Source: Perkinsus olseni
Taxonomy: Eukaryota > Perkinsozoa > Perkinsida > Perkinsidae
DNA length: 64,000 bases
Direction: 5' to 3'
NCBI GenBank assembly: GCA_013115135.1
Contig: JABANP010000172.1
Location: forward strand, 1-64,000
Positions 46,251-57,741 of this stretch are shown here, one piece after another (position 1 is the stretch's first letter; every line of letters starts with the position of its first letter). Position numbers and translations under genes: made by a program. The notes beneath the pieces were generated by a model. The model saw only the letters and a list, made by a program, of their open reading frames with translations, did not search any database and was not told the DNA's origin.

Positions 46251-49200
46251 TCACTTCCAAATAAGATACAGATGAATGTCATTGGACTTGGCCGCGTCTT
46301 CGAGTAGCCGAAAAGCTTCGTCGCGGTTCATCATCCGGTACGCTTGCCCCTTCCGCTCCGGTCGTTCATTAAACTGCTCAATGATGTGATCGACGGAAAG
46401 CGCACCGTTGCACATAGTCTGAAAAGACGGTCGTAGTAGGAATCTTTTTTGGTCTCAAAAAACTCAGGTAGAGCGTCGCTCCCGACCACGCATCCCCTGC
46501 ACGGAGGAAACCAGCCATGCGGTACCTACCAGAATTTCCTGCTGTCTGGCCAAGGCCTGCTCTTCCCTAGTCAACAGCGCTTGCTTCATCGGCCATGGCT
46601 TCGGGTGGGGAGAGGGCTCTGCACGCCCGCTCAGCTTGCCCGAATGGTGCCGGTAGTGTGCCTGCAACAACGAGCCACTCTCTCAGGTGTCAGTAGCAAG
46701 CTCCGCAAACCCGTAAACAACTTTACCTGGAGCGGATCGACTGGGAAGTCTATAGTGATGACCTGAGAGCGTACTTCGTGCAGCTCCGATGGACTGAGAG
46801 TCGGGAACCTGTAAACCGACTCGTGGCCCGCGCGAAATCTGCGACACCTCTCCACTTACAGCCGCATCGGGCGTAAAATACCCATGACCAAGCCATAAAC
46901 GATGAAGTGCCTTGGGCTCGCCGACGCGGCCTTGAAGTGATGCCACTTCTTCTCCAGCCACTCGCCAAGAGACAGCGACTGATCCATCTCCAAGTAAAGA
47001 CGATAGACGCTCTCCGCTGCCGACTCCCATCGGCTTGGCGGTGCCGCCGCGACATCCGACCGACGATCTGGAGGACCACTAGCGTGCACTCGACAGTCTC
47101 AGTAGGACTTCGCTCACCATCGACATCCGGCCAGTCCCCTAGCGAGGAAGCTCTGGACCCCAGCGGGGAGCAAACCAGATAGTCATCTTCCATAACGGCC
47201 AGGTTTTCAGCCAAGTCAGGGCAGACGAAACGCACAGCATCGGCCTGAAAACCCAGAACACAACGAGATCGCGCCAGACCACCAGGACCTGACGAAGGTT
47301 ACAGACGAAATACTCGCTTCTTAATAAGCTGTGTGATTGCACTGCATGCCAACGCTACAGAGATCCCCCGACTGAGCACATCGGCAAGAGCCTAGCTGAG
47401 CCCGAACCGTTAGCGTTGGACTATAAACTCACACACACCAGGAGCGAGGGCCCTACTCGAATTAGCTCGTCGTCGAAATGAGAGTGCAGCTCGGTGGCGT
47501 TGAGCATGTAATGGGAATGTGCATCTATTGGGTCCAGCATGAACACCGCCTGAACAGCAGCAAGAACTACGGGCGGGAAAATGAGCTTTGTATAGGAGAG
47601 AGTGGGTCGTGAAGCACGCGAGTGAAAGTGATAACACTGACCCCAATGGCAACAAGGTTCTCCAAGCACTCAGTAGTCATCGACAAGTTAGCCGAGCACG
47701 CCATCTCCGAGATCTTCCATACCGTCCGCAGGCCGTTGCAGAGGTGCAGTATCTGCACTCAATCACACAACAGGAGTCCGCGCATCTTGAGCTCACCTGC
47801 GCGGCAAATAAGTCAACCTCGTCGGCTCCACCCAAACAGGAGGGAGGATACAGTCGCAGTTCGTTGTCATCCTCATCCTCGTCCAATGACACCAATGCCA
47901 GCTGAGGGAAGGGCATCTGGAAGGGCTCGATCGGCGACGCCGCCACGTGCTGGAGATCTCGCCGACTAACTGAAGAAAGGCAGACGTTGCCGTCGAGCAT
48001 ACGAACGCTGCTTTGAGCAATTACACCGCTCGTCGTCTTCCTCAGAGCGTGGCTCCGATACCCAGCTGGTTGAGCTCAGAGACGGACCAGTGGAGCTCCC
48101 GCTGTTCCACGCTATGGAGATGCCGGACCCGCCCGGGCTGCCATCTCCGCGCTCGCCTGCTGGACTATCTGAAAGACCAGCAAGCTGACCAAGCCGAGCG
48201 GCGGTGATGAGAGACCGACGTCGGCGAGGAGATTCGCTGCTGTTTCTAGCACTCGCCGACTGAGTATCAGACTCGTACTGCTGCTGTTGGTTATGGTCAG
48301 GGCGATAGAGCGCCGAGTAACCTCTCTGGGTCTGCCCCGTAGCCGCGACGGCATTCCACACTGTCGCCGACAGAGAGGCTTCGTTGGCCAGCCGAGTGAG
48401 GCTGTGACGGAACGTGACTGAGTGGGTCTGAGGTATTGAAGTAATTTGGGGGCGTCATTATCACCTAGAGCTGGGCAACCGTACTGGGGCCGAGGAAAAT
48501 ACGGTACGGAGTACGTTTCAAACTGTCAACCTAGAACGCCGTACTTCAAGTACGGCGTACCGCTTGGGAACCGCTGCGACGGGTAGTACGGGTACGGAGC
48601 CGTACTCGTACTACCCGTACCGTATTCCGTACTAGACCGTGCCCGTACTGTCGCCCACCTCTATTGTCACCATCATACACTGTGAATAGCAAAATACGCG
48701 CACATCATACACATCCTATGATTCACCTATATCAACGTCATTTACGTGCGGGTCTACTACACACCAAACTTACTATTACTGAGTAATAGGGCGGAGAAAA
48801 ACGTTAAGTTACTCGCTTGAGTTCCTGGATTGATATTCGTTCAAGATCAAAATAGCAGGGGCATCTTGACCAAGTTATCGGTAGGATATGATATGCTACG
48901 ACAGCACTCCATAGGATACTGTAAGTCCATGAAAAGTGGTTCAGTCTAATTCCAAAAGTCCTTGAACACGACAGGGACTTCGCTCAGCACGATTTTTCTG
49001 CATAATAACATACAGTAATTCTTCAGAAATATATCCGCCGATTGCCCCAATCTTGTGCATCTTCATCTTGTCGCGGTCCCCGAACGCGTGAGAATTTTCT
49101 TTGAGGTCGAAAACTTCACAGAGCAACCAACCCGACCTACATCCGTCACCGGCACATGAACAACATCATCAGCATTGTGCAACAACTTGGGTATCTCGCT

Positions 49201-50520
49201 GGTCTCATAGTAGAGCTCTCCAACGCCAGTACTGGAGTTGAGCTGGTCTCGAACCTGTCAAGTTTGACGCCTTACGAAAGCCGCTTCCAGAATTCAGGAA
49301 CCCCGCGTCTCTGCGCAGCACACTTCCTAGCGCGGGAAGGCTGGCGACCGTCATTCGATCGAGTTGCCGAGAGAACTACACTTTCGAGGATGTATTTGAC
49401 CGTGGGCCGGTGAGACTCGTCACTGAGCAACCTCAGGCTTGGATCCAACTCCATTCGTGTGAAGTTAATTGCCAACTGCTGCGCGATCTCCCGGTACCTA
49501 GAGAAGCTCATCCCAGGCAAAAACATTCCGCCGTGAGAAAAGATCCGCCGTTGGTTTTAACAGATGAGCTACGCAGAGCTGTTCCACAGTGCCCTGAGAC
49601 TTAACCAAATAACGAGAGTTTTGAATTACTCTACGCGAACGGAGCCGAAAAAGGGCTCTATGAGCCAAAGAGCCATCAAACCCTCCCGCCGGCTACACTT
49701 CCCATGGCGGTGTATCATCAGTGTCCGAATTGGTGTCCGGTACTATGAAGGCGACGCAGAAGACCAATGACGACCTGAAATGGCGACGCCTGGAGGAGCA
49801 TGACAAGGAGAGAGCCTACCGCTCGTATTTGGAGTCTTCCAAGTAGACGGGTACGCCCATCATGGCCAGGCCTTCAGAGAGACTCACGCATACCACACGC
49901 CAGCAGCAGTCTCGGTCTGCCAAATAAAGTCTGCGGCCGGACCAGAGGCAAGAAAGAACCAACCTGGCAAGAAGTGGTATCCACACTCCTTGACTTTGGC
50001 GTGGAGGTCCAGGACGCCGATGGCCGTCATCTGCTGTGGTGAAGCCACTGGAGCCTGGTCTTGAACTGAAGCACAGAAGCAGCCAGTTCTCATCACGGGT
50101 CGATGGAATGAAGGCTCCGGCTGAGGCTCACCATGGAACGCCCTGGGCTGAAAAACCGGTAGTTGCGGGTCGTCCGGTGACGAGCAGGATATCATGTACC
50201 CGAGGTCGAGCTAAGACACGACAAAAAATAAGATACCCCACTGAATACTCACTTACATCGAAAGTCAGATACAGCATGCACAGCATCTTCAGCCCAGTCG
50301 CGTTAGCATAAGCCTGGGCCGCACTCTGCGGGGCCTGTTGTGCGCCCAAGGCTGATGGCTGCTGGCCCAGCTCAGGAGCACTCTGCCTTAACCTCGGCAG
50401 GGACGTCGAAGAATCCGTGTTATCCACTTCCCCGTTGCGAGGATCCGCAGCTAGTTTGCGGCTGGAAGGCACCCCTCGGGGAGTAGTGTGGGCTGATGAT
50501 GCCACTGAGACCGATGCCAT
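46251..50520 (-). CDS. NPRL2: GATOR1 subunit NPRL2 (multi-exon)
   Basis: NPRL2, with NPRL3 and DEPDC5, restrains TORC1 when amino acids are low, at the lysosome or vacuole. From ATG 50520 a low-complexity leader (MASVSVASSAHTTPRG) precedes LKMLCMLYLTFD, which fits the first longin strand (human CRIECIFFSEF). Further minus-strand pieces fit NPRL2 in order: REIAQQLAINFTRMELDPSL (49.4 kb), LALVSLDEDEDDNELRLYPP (47.9 kb), CNGLRTVWKISEMACSANLS and LENLVAIGVSVI (47.7 kb), VRFVCPDLAENL (47.2 kb), HFIVYGLVMGILR (46.9 kb) and the C-terminal CNGALSVDHIIEQF ... IHLYLIWK, matching the human ending IIICWK. The order and ending make the call strong, but several exon joins remain approximate. A hAT-like MITE sits in an intron. 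Confidence 0.75.
48466..48663. mobile_element. hAT-like MITE in an NPRL2 intron
   Basis: The 198-bp element has imperfect terminal inverted repeats: TAGAGCTGGGCAACCGTAC on the left and the inverse of CCGTACTGTCGCCCACCTCTA-like sequence on the right. It is flanked by an 8-bp duplication with one mismatch (TTATCACC at 48458-48465, TTGTCACC at 48664-48671). TAGAG-TGGGCAA ends and 8-bp duplications are typical of hAT elements. The interior is almost wholly GTACGG/CCGTAC palindromic words and can form strong hairpins. It carries no gene. Confidence 0.75.
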
Positions 50521-50889
50521 CGCCAAGTGCTGCCGGACATAGGAACTGCGCAACAAATTCAGAAAAGAAGTATTATTTTTGATTTTGCTGGAGAAAGATC
50601 GAACGGTGGAGCCGACGAGTTGGTATCATGTTACTGCACATGTAACGCATACGCTACCAGCCTTTCAGCTCGCGAGTCGCCCCAATCGATTAGTCCCAGT
50701 TACACTCGCACAAACCTTGAAGGTTTAACCTTCTCAAAAACGCAACAAATTCTCGAAAAAACATCACGAAGTGCGATGAGGTGCCCCTCCTGGCTCCACT
50801 ACCAACACAAGTCTGAGAAACCCATCAGCAGTCATCAACTATGATCAGGAGTTCGGCAAGTGTATCAAAGCAGTGGGTTGTTGTCATAG

Positions 50890-51807
50890 TCAACTGACGT
50901 GCTCATCAGCCCGGCATCGCGTCGACGCAGCGGTGATGATCTCTATGAGGGAATACACAGCTAGACCGGCGTACAGGAGGAAGGGCGCCACGTGGCTCCA
51001 CCAGGAGAGCCCGACATCGAGCTGAGTGTCGAAGCAGTAGTGCAGATTGTGCAGCATATGAAGCAGCGCCACTTCCACTAAGCTGTCCGTGGATAGGAAC
51101 CTCAGACTCAGCCCCACTGCAGCGACGAAACTGACCAGCCAGGCCTCTTGGCCAGCCCCGGCGTGGGCCGAAGCGAAGAGCCCCGACTCAACACCGACGG
51201 CGAGGCATATTGATATGGCAGGGCTGATGACGGAGAGCGAACCAAGACGCTGGATGAGGACTCCCTTTAGGATAAGCAAACGGTAGACCACCTCTTCGAA
51301 CGCAGGGATCACCAGACCAACATCGAAGACCAGATACCAGTTCACGGCACCCCAGTCGGGAACTTCCAACATGGTGAGGACCAAGCTGATGGTGAGGGGC
51401 AGCACGAGCACAAGAGAGACGTAGTGAAGGCCGCAACTGGGCACTGCCCAGGGCTGAGTCGCATGGTCTGGACGATACTGCCGACGCTGCTGCAGCAGTA
51501 CTGCAAGTGTAACCAGAATTTTCATCCACACTGGTCTTGTAAAGAGCCGCAGGAAGACGTGGAAGAAGACCAACTCGATGCCGGCAATCAGGAGAGTAAC
51601 CGGTACCGAGGAGGCCAGCAAGTCTTGTATCTGCTGCGGCTCCATCCCACCCAACTTCTTCTTGTTCTTGCCGCCACGCCTCGTCAGCATCGCAACCAGA
51701 GCCCACTCGGAGAAGCCTAGGAAGCCGTAGACCGGTGGCGAGGGGGCCTTGGCATCCACCGCTGAGCCGTTCACCGCGTCCTGAGCCTCGGGCGGCGTCG
51801 CTGTCAT
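50890..51807 (-). CDS. CPBP/CAAX-type intramembrane metalloprotease
   Basis: A single exon of 305 residues. It has several hydrophobic helices (residues about 65-90, 127-147, 155-170, 190-210 and 270-290) and the conserved motifs of the CPBP (RCE1-like) family: FEEVVYRLL at residues 170-178 (glutamates 171 and 172, arginine 176), SGLFASAHA with His 215, and HMLHNL with His 250 or 253 and Asn 254. These residues bind the catalytic zinc in the membrane. RCE1 proteins in the endoplasmic reticulum remove the last three residues of prenylated CAAX proteins; other family members have other substrates, so the substrate is not certain. The N-terminal 60 residues are polar and probably cytosolic. Confidence 0.8.
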   Translation of the reverse strand: MTATPPEAQDAVNGSAVDAKAPSPPVYGFLGFSEWALVAMLTRRGGKNKKKLGGMEPQQIQDLLASSVPVTLLIAGIELVFFHVFLRLFTRPVWMKILVTLAVLLQQRRQYRPDHATQPWAVPSCGLHYVSLVLVLPLTISLVLTMLEVPDWGAVNWYLVFDVGLVIPAFEEVVYRLLILKGVLIQRLGSLSVISPAISICLAVGVESGLFASAHAGAGQEAWLVSFVAAVGLSLRFLSTDSLVEVALLHMLHNLHYCFDTQLDVGLSWWSHVAPFLLYAGLAVYSLIEIITAASTRCRADEHVS

Positions 51808-52049
51808 TACGACCAGGTCAACTACTATTCCGATACCCGACCTTGTAAACGATAGCTACCACGATGATCTACACTAACTAACACAACACTAGGCTGTGGT
51901 TCCTGTGGACAGTGGTATTGTAAAATACAGCAGTTCAACGTCGAATGTCGTACAAATACAAACAGCAGCAGCAGGGGGGGGGCTAGCCGAAACGCTACCA
52001 GAAACTTCCCGCACAGCTACTGCTACCAATGGTGACACTTGTATACGCT

Positions 52050-55000
52050 CTAGTGCTTGTGGCGAGCAAGATAGGCGAGGCCGAGGCCGCAGAGAGTTGC
52101 AACCTGGGAGAGGGGATGGGGTCCTCGTATGTCGAGACAGCTGTACTTACCCCGACTGCAGCCGTGCTTTCCAGCACGATCTGCCTTCTCCGCAAATGCC
52201 GAAGAGTCTCCTTGTGAGCTGCAAGCTCCAAGCTGAGATCCTTGATCAGGAAGTGGCCCACTCCCTCGCCAGGCATCTCGTACCTAGCGGACCGTGTACC
52301 CCTCCGCCGCCCCAGCGAACCGTCGTTCTTACCCAAACTTCCTGTAGTAGTTCCGGACCCCTACGCCGGAAATGACAGCTATTTTCGAGTACCCTCGCTC
52401 CACAGCCATTCGCTCGGCCTCAGCCAGTAACCTTCGACCCAGACCTGCCCATCGCACATCGTATAAGGCTAGTCGACCGCCACCTCCTCACCTGTATGCT
52501 GCACAGGAGCTACGTCCGTCCCTCCTGCGGCCGACGATAGGTGGCTCGAGGACAGCAATGACGTGGCGTTGGAGATCTGTTGAAACGGTTCAGCGAGGAG
52601 ATTAGTCAGTACTGTCCCACCTGACTCATGGCCCTGCCGTTCTTGTGCTGCCTGACAGCCTGTACAGTGCCATAAACGTGCAACTCTCGAATCAAGGCAC
52701 AGCCGCTGAGCTCCGGGAAGACCCTGAGTATCGACGATTTCGGGAAGGTGTGGTACGGAACCGCAGTCAACCCCTCCGCACGTACTTGTGACGCTCCGTC
52801 AAGCCGTTATCATTGAAGCGAAGCCTCAGCAAACCGTACAGCGGGGCGTTGTCCTTAGGAGTCGTATCCTCCAGCCCCGCTCCGACCACCCACGACCGAG
52901 CTCTTCTCCACAGGGACTGCTGCATCGTAACTAGCAGTAAGCGAACACTCCCTAGCCACGGGTCGGAGTAGACGAGCGCCCCGTGATGAGATTTCAGCCT
53001 TAGCATGACTCGACCTTGGATACCCAGAAGATATGGTCGCGGGTTCGATCCCTGGAGCGGTCATTTCGTCCCGATTAAATCCTGACCGCCACGCTCCCTA
53101 CCACATTTTCCAGCTCCCTCGGTGAGCTTGGCCACGACAAAAGATCCAACCCCAGCCAGAGTGGAACTCGCCGAGCTCTCGGCCTGCTGTTTCCTATTCT
53201 TCTTGTTCTTCTTCTTATTTTCCTTCTTCTGCCGCTTCTTCATGCCCCTCTCAGTGGCTCCCCCTCCCCTGCCACACGACGAGACCTACACCCACCAAGC
53301 CTCGCCCCAAGACCTACACTCCCCGGTCGATGCTCCCCTCGAAGCTGAGGAAACACTCGTCGCCATCGCTGCTGCGGAACCTGTGAATAGACTGAGTTAT
53401 CCCACAGGAGAATCAGAAATCTTGACGGAGTTCTCATACAGCGACCCCATCACCACCCTTGCCAGTTCATTATCATCACTTCCCAGACTACACCATCCGT
53501 CGAGCCCGCATGGGCGTCATCAGCCCTCCAGATAAAGCATCCAAAGCCGGCACCACCCTGCCTACTACCATCGCTTAGCTAGTCGCAGCAAGGACTCATC
53601 CTCAGGCCAGTCCCTCACTTCCCGACACCGTATGCACCTAAAGGAAGGGCCCACATCGACAAAGTTAAATGAACGACCCCCCAAGTCCATGAAGTGTGGT
53701 TCTTGACATAACATCATCCAACCATATACCGCGGAAGAGACCAGACCGAAGCAAGCATCCGCGAACCACAGACCCTACCAACCCCTCAAACTACCTGCAG
53801 TATTTGCCCTGCTTGGCAAGCTCCTTGAAGATCATCTGTCGTAGGTTGGTGTTCTGGTTACCAGCGATGATGGACACCTCAGGAATATCCCGAATCACTC
53901 GATTGAGCCTGACCAGAGATGCTCTCATGGTGGCCACCCGAAACCCATACACTGCACCCACGTGGGGCGGACCTAGTTCACTCAAAAGTACGACGAAGCC
54001 ATCCACATTCAACTCCCTTCCAACCGATTTAACTGTTCATATAAACTACCAATATCCTCAACGAGGCACGTCATATGCACGGCCTTGGTAGTCAGAGGTC
54101 CTGCGGATTATCGCTCTCTCAGAGGAATGGTTTGTAGCGACACGTTCGAAACGGGCCACGGCGGCCCAGCCACCCGTCCACACCAGTATTTCGCAAAGAC
54201 ACTAAGTGCCCGCTCACTCCCACGAAAATGCGAGGATGCCCTCCAGAATACAAAGTCACAGTTGAGATCTAGCAAGAAGGGTTGACACGAGTTCGACGGC
54301 AATCATTCACGGCAAAGTCCTCCAAAACCAACAGGAACCACCCAGCGGCAGACGCTTACCGAATCCAAGGGTGTACTCTCGCCTTAGTCCAGACCAGCAA
54401 GTCCACGAGCAACTTCGGGTCTTTCTGCAACAACGAGCACGCAGGAAGTCCCCAGCCAATAGGCCCACAAGAGTCGTATCCCTCACCTCGGTGTAGGGCA
54501 TGTAGCTGCCTTCACTGTACCACTTCTCAATCGTGCTGAAGGGTGTCACTTCACAGGGGTATATCTTCCAATGGTCTGCCTGTAGGTAGGGGGTCTCTAA
54601 TACGAATTTGAACATCTCTCGATCCTTCTCAGGGTTGGAGGTGGGGAGATCCGGCATGAGGTGAATGTCGACCTTAAAGCAGGACTCCTTCAGGAGCTTG
54701 ACAGCCTTCATCGAGTCCTCCACAGTATGGCCTCTGACAGATGACACGCAAGAACTCACCAGCTTCCACTGGACAGTCGTAAGAGGATGTATAGTCACAC
54801 TAGCTCGCCTGGGCAAGTCAGGTGCAGAGACTGATCCTGGCTGGATAACGAATGAACGAGCGAGGATACTAACTGTGCCCACGGTCGCATACCAGTGGAA
54901 CACGATAGACTTCGGCGGCAGCTGCCACACCATTACGCGAACAAGATTACACTAGTGCGGCGGTCAACGACGAAATAGAAGGCAGTGAGGAGTGTTGGCT

Positions 55001-57553
55001 ACTGATAAACGGGTAGCCAGCGAAGTTCACTGAGTGACCTCGATAGCCTTAGCCCCTCCCCAAAGTCTCTCGATCCGGGGGATTGACTATGGATGGCGAT
55101 GGCCAAGCCTCGACAGGCTCTCAACCCGTAATCCAATGCTCCACCCACCTGTTGATGGTCTTCAGTATCTGGTTGTCCGTATGCTGCACGCCGATCTGTA
55201 CTCGAGTGCAGCCCAGAGTTCTCAGCCTCCGGAGCTCAGTAGGGTTCACATAGTCTGGCCGCGTCTCCAAAGTTAACCCTGAAACGACTCTCGTGAACTA
55301 CCGTTCGAACCTCTCAGCGGCTGAAGCTACACACACGCGGACAATGGCTACGACAGCACGAATGAGTGAAGCCTTGGGATGGGCGAAGGGCCCGGGAGAA
55401 GTGAGCGGTGCAGGAATCCGAGCCTGCGTCCCCAACTACCGATGATCTTGCAATCGGACACCTCATTCCGGACTTGCTCCTCCTCCAGTGAGAGCTTACT
55501 GCGATAGAGGCTGTTGAGGGAAGCCATGCTGTGTGCTTCCAGAGAGGACACATCTGACCAAGCGAGAAGCGAGCGTAGACTAACCGAGGCAGGGATACAC
55601 TGGAGCAATGCAGAACGGTGAGGAAAGCTTCGAGACGCAATGCAAACCCGCAAGAAACTCGGGAGAGCTGACCGATTCCCATCAGTTTACCATTCTCTTA
55701 TGATCGAAATTATGTTTTACAGAAAAATTGAGGTAAAAGTTTTACCTCAGCCTCCGCTCACAAGATACTATGATACGGATACGTGACCCACGATGTCGAT
55801 CGGTATGAAGTTGAGATCTTTCGGATCGTCATTGAGGCACTAGGCGAACGATGAGAATATGCCTTCTAATATCATACTACACAATCATAGTCTATTATGA
55901 TAAAACAGACTGGATTCAGCGGGAAAGATCCCTTAGGAAGCGAGCATCATGCCGTTATTACCCAACTTCCTGTTCTTAGCGATGGCAGCCTCGTTGAAGA
56001 TATTGGCAGCATAGAAGAGGTCTCTGCAAAACTGCTCCTGGTACTCGTGGGGGTAGAAGGACCATGTGCCTCCCAAGACGATGATCTCCACCTGAATGCC
56101 ACGAGTGGGGTTCGAACCGGGGACCTTCGCCTGTTACTTTGTCAACGGTATGCCCTTGCCTCGCTAGAGTAGTTGCACGGTCCCAGAACTGAAGTACTGG
56201 ATCGAACTTGTTCTGATTCGCTCGTGCCACCGCAGGCTCCGTCGACAGATACGACCTAAATTGCAGCGAAGCGAAACTTTATCAGAGCGAACGCGTCCGA
56301 CGCCATTCTGATGAGAATTTGCTGGTGCCAAAGCACGCTCGAGGTGAATTCAGAAAAACAATCTGGGCAGTTATCGCACAGGATGCATGTAGTCAATCTC
56401 CCTAGATCCGTGGAATTCCGTTCGAGCCTTTGAGGTCCCCATTACATCACACTGCGCATGTTGTCTGAAAAGCTACTACCTCGGCTGGCCCGGCTCGTTA
56501 GGGCAATAGTAGCAGTCATTGGGACAGGAGAACGGGCCCGGCGCGGTGACGATGGTGATGACCACCACTCCCGAATTGGAACGAATGGACTTCTTCAGGA
56601 ATATACCTGGGTTGCAAGGACACTCGAAAGAAAAGAGAACGAGAGCGAGGATTTAGGTTACGTTCGAAGTGCTCGTTCTGCTGAACATCACCCCGCGTGA
56701 CCAGGGTAGTGTAGGCTGCCTGCAGCTGGGCCTTACTAGGAACAAGTTTTGCCTTCCGCAGTACTGCTCGGTACCTTAACGATATACAATGCACGCTTCT
56801 GTATAGTTGAGTACGATAAGTATGCCGTTCACAGATCGAATGGACGCTGGTTCGATCCCCGCTCGTATTACGAAGCCTTGTATGACTGCTCAGTAGAAAG
56901 ATCGTAGTCCAAAAGATCCTTCACGAAGCCCTCGACCTTGGGCCAGTCAGTATCAGCCTTCACACGATGTTGATACCTGTCAGACCGTACCACCAACCCC
57001 CCGGGCAGTCGTCCCTCACTCCGTCCACTCCTCAGTGTACAAGTCCTTGGCCTTCATGTGCTTCGTCTGAGCATCCGTCGTACAGACATCGTACCTTACC
57101 ATCACCACCACCGTAACCGTCACCGACGGCAATGCAGGAATACAATCATTAATATGCGCCGTGATGGAGACCATGCTGATTCAGTAGCATACACACTGCC
57201 AGCCACATGCAAGGGAGCGACACTCGACCTCATCACAATGGCATGGCGTAGGCGACTTCCAATGCCGTCTCGATTACGAGGTAGAGCGAATACAGTAGCA
57301 CACGAGGCAAAAGGACTAACACTCCCGCCCTGGGCTGCGCAAAATGGATACTCGTACTGCTACGAAGCGAGCCAACGCCTCCTCTTCTTTCCGTCCGAGG
57401 TGTACTCAGTGCGCATGTTAAACCACTCAACGCCCCCTAGTACTGCTCCTGGCCCTCCACCATGTGCTCTCTGCCCATCTCCGCCGTAGTGTCGGCTACA
57501 GCAGATGCCTCGGTCTCTACGCCCTCTTTCGATGATGTTGCAGCTGCTGCCAT
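52050..57553 (-). CDS. ELP3: Elp3, radical SAM / acetyltransferase, with C-terminal tail anchor (multi-exon)
   Basis: Elp3 starts the cm5U modification of wobble uridine in tRNA, using acetyl-CoA and SAM. From ATG 57553 ([20 protein letters not shown]) exons read [14 protein letters not shown] (56.9 kb), [12 protein letters not shown] (56.7 kb), the radical SAM cysteines [17 protein letters not shown] (56.5 kb), [20 protein letters not shown] and [10 protein letters not shown] (56.05-56.25 kb), [17 protein letters not shown] (55.25 kb), [20 protein letters not shown] (54.7 kb) and [20 protein letters not shown] (53.9 kb). A Lys-rich insert (53.2 kb) is followed by the acetyltransferase domain: [47 protein letters not shown]. 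After GTAAGT-AG introns the protein ends with [17 protein letters not shown] and stop 52050-52052. Several introns are under 70 nt. Confidence 0.9.
56810..56870 (+). other. D-arm-less tRNA-like sequence, antisense in an ELP3 intron
   Basis: These 61 nt can fold like a tRNA without a D arm. A 7-bp acceptor stem (AGTACGA with TCGTATT, one G-U) abuts a T arm with four of five pairs and loop TTCGATC. A 6-bp anticodon stem (CCGTTC/GAATGG) closes a 7-nt loop ACAGATC. It fills most of the ELP3 intron on the other strand (GTAATACG to CTATACAG). Position 33 is C rather than U, so function is doubtful; it could be chance or a relic. Confidence 0.3.
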
Positions 57554-57741
57554 TTGTACAGGAAAAATGCAGTGGCAACAACTTCGCCTCGATCGCTACG
57601 ACTCCGGCCACTTGTTTCGTCTCGCCTTAGCCCCTCTCGCCCACTCGATAACCCAACACTCCACATCGATACTACGTACAGGAAGGCCGACTATTAGTGA
57701 TGGTAAAGACGACGTCAACGACCCAGCAACAGCAGCAGCCC

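Noticed and set aside
55728..55747. Regulatory palindrome GAGGTAAAAGTTTTACCTC
   Set aside because: A single short hairpin in an ELP3 intron with no second copy; likely chance.
56085..56130. tRNA gene around GGTTCGAACCCC in ELP3
   Set aside because: Only two base pairs of a T stem form and no acceptor stem exists; the sequence lies in an in-frame 46-nt GT-AG intron of ELP3.
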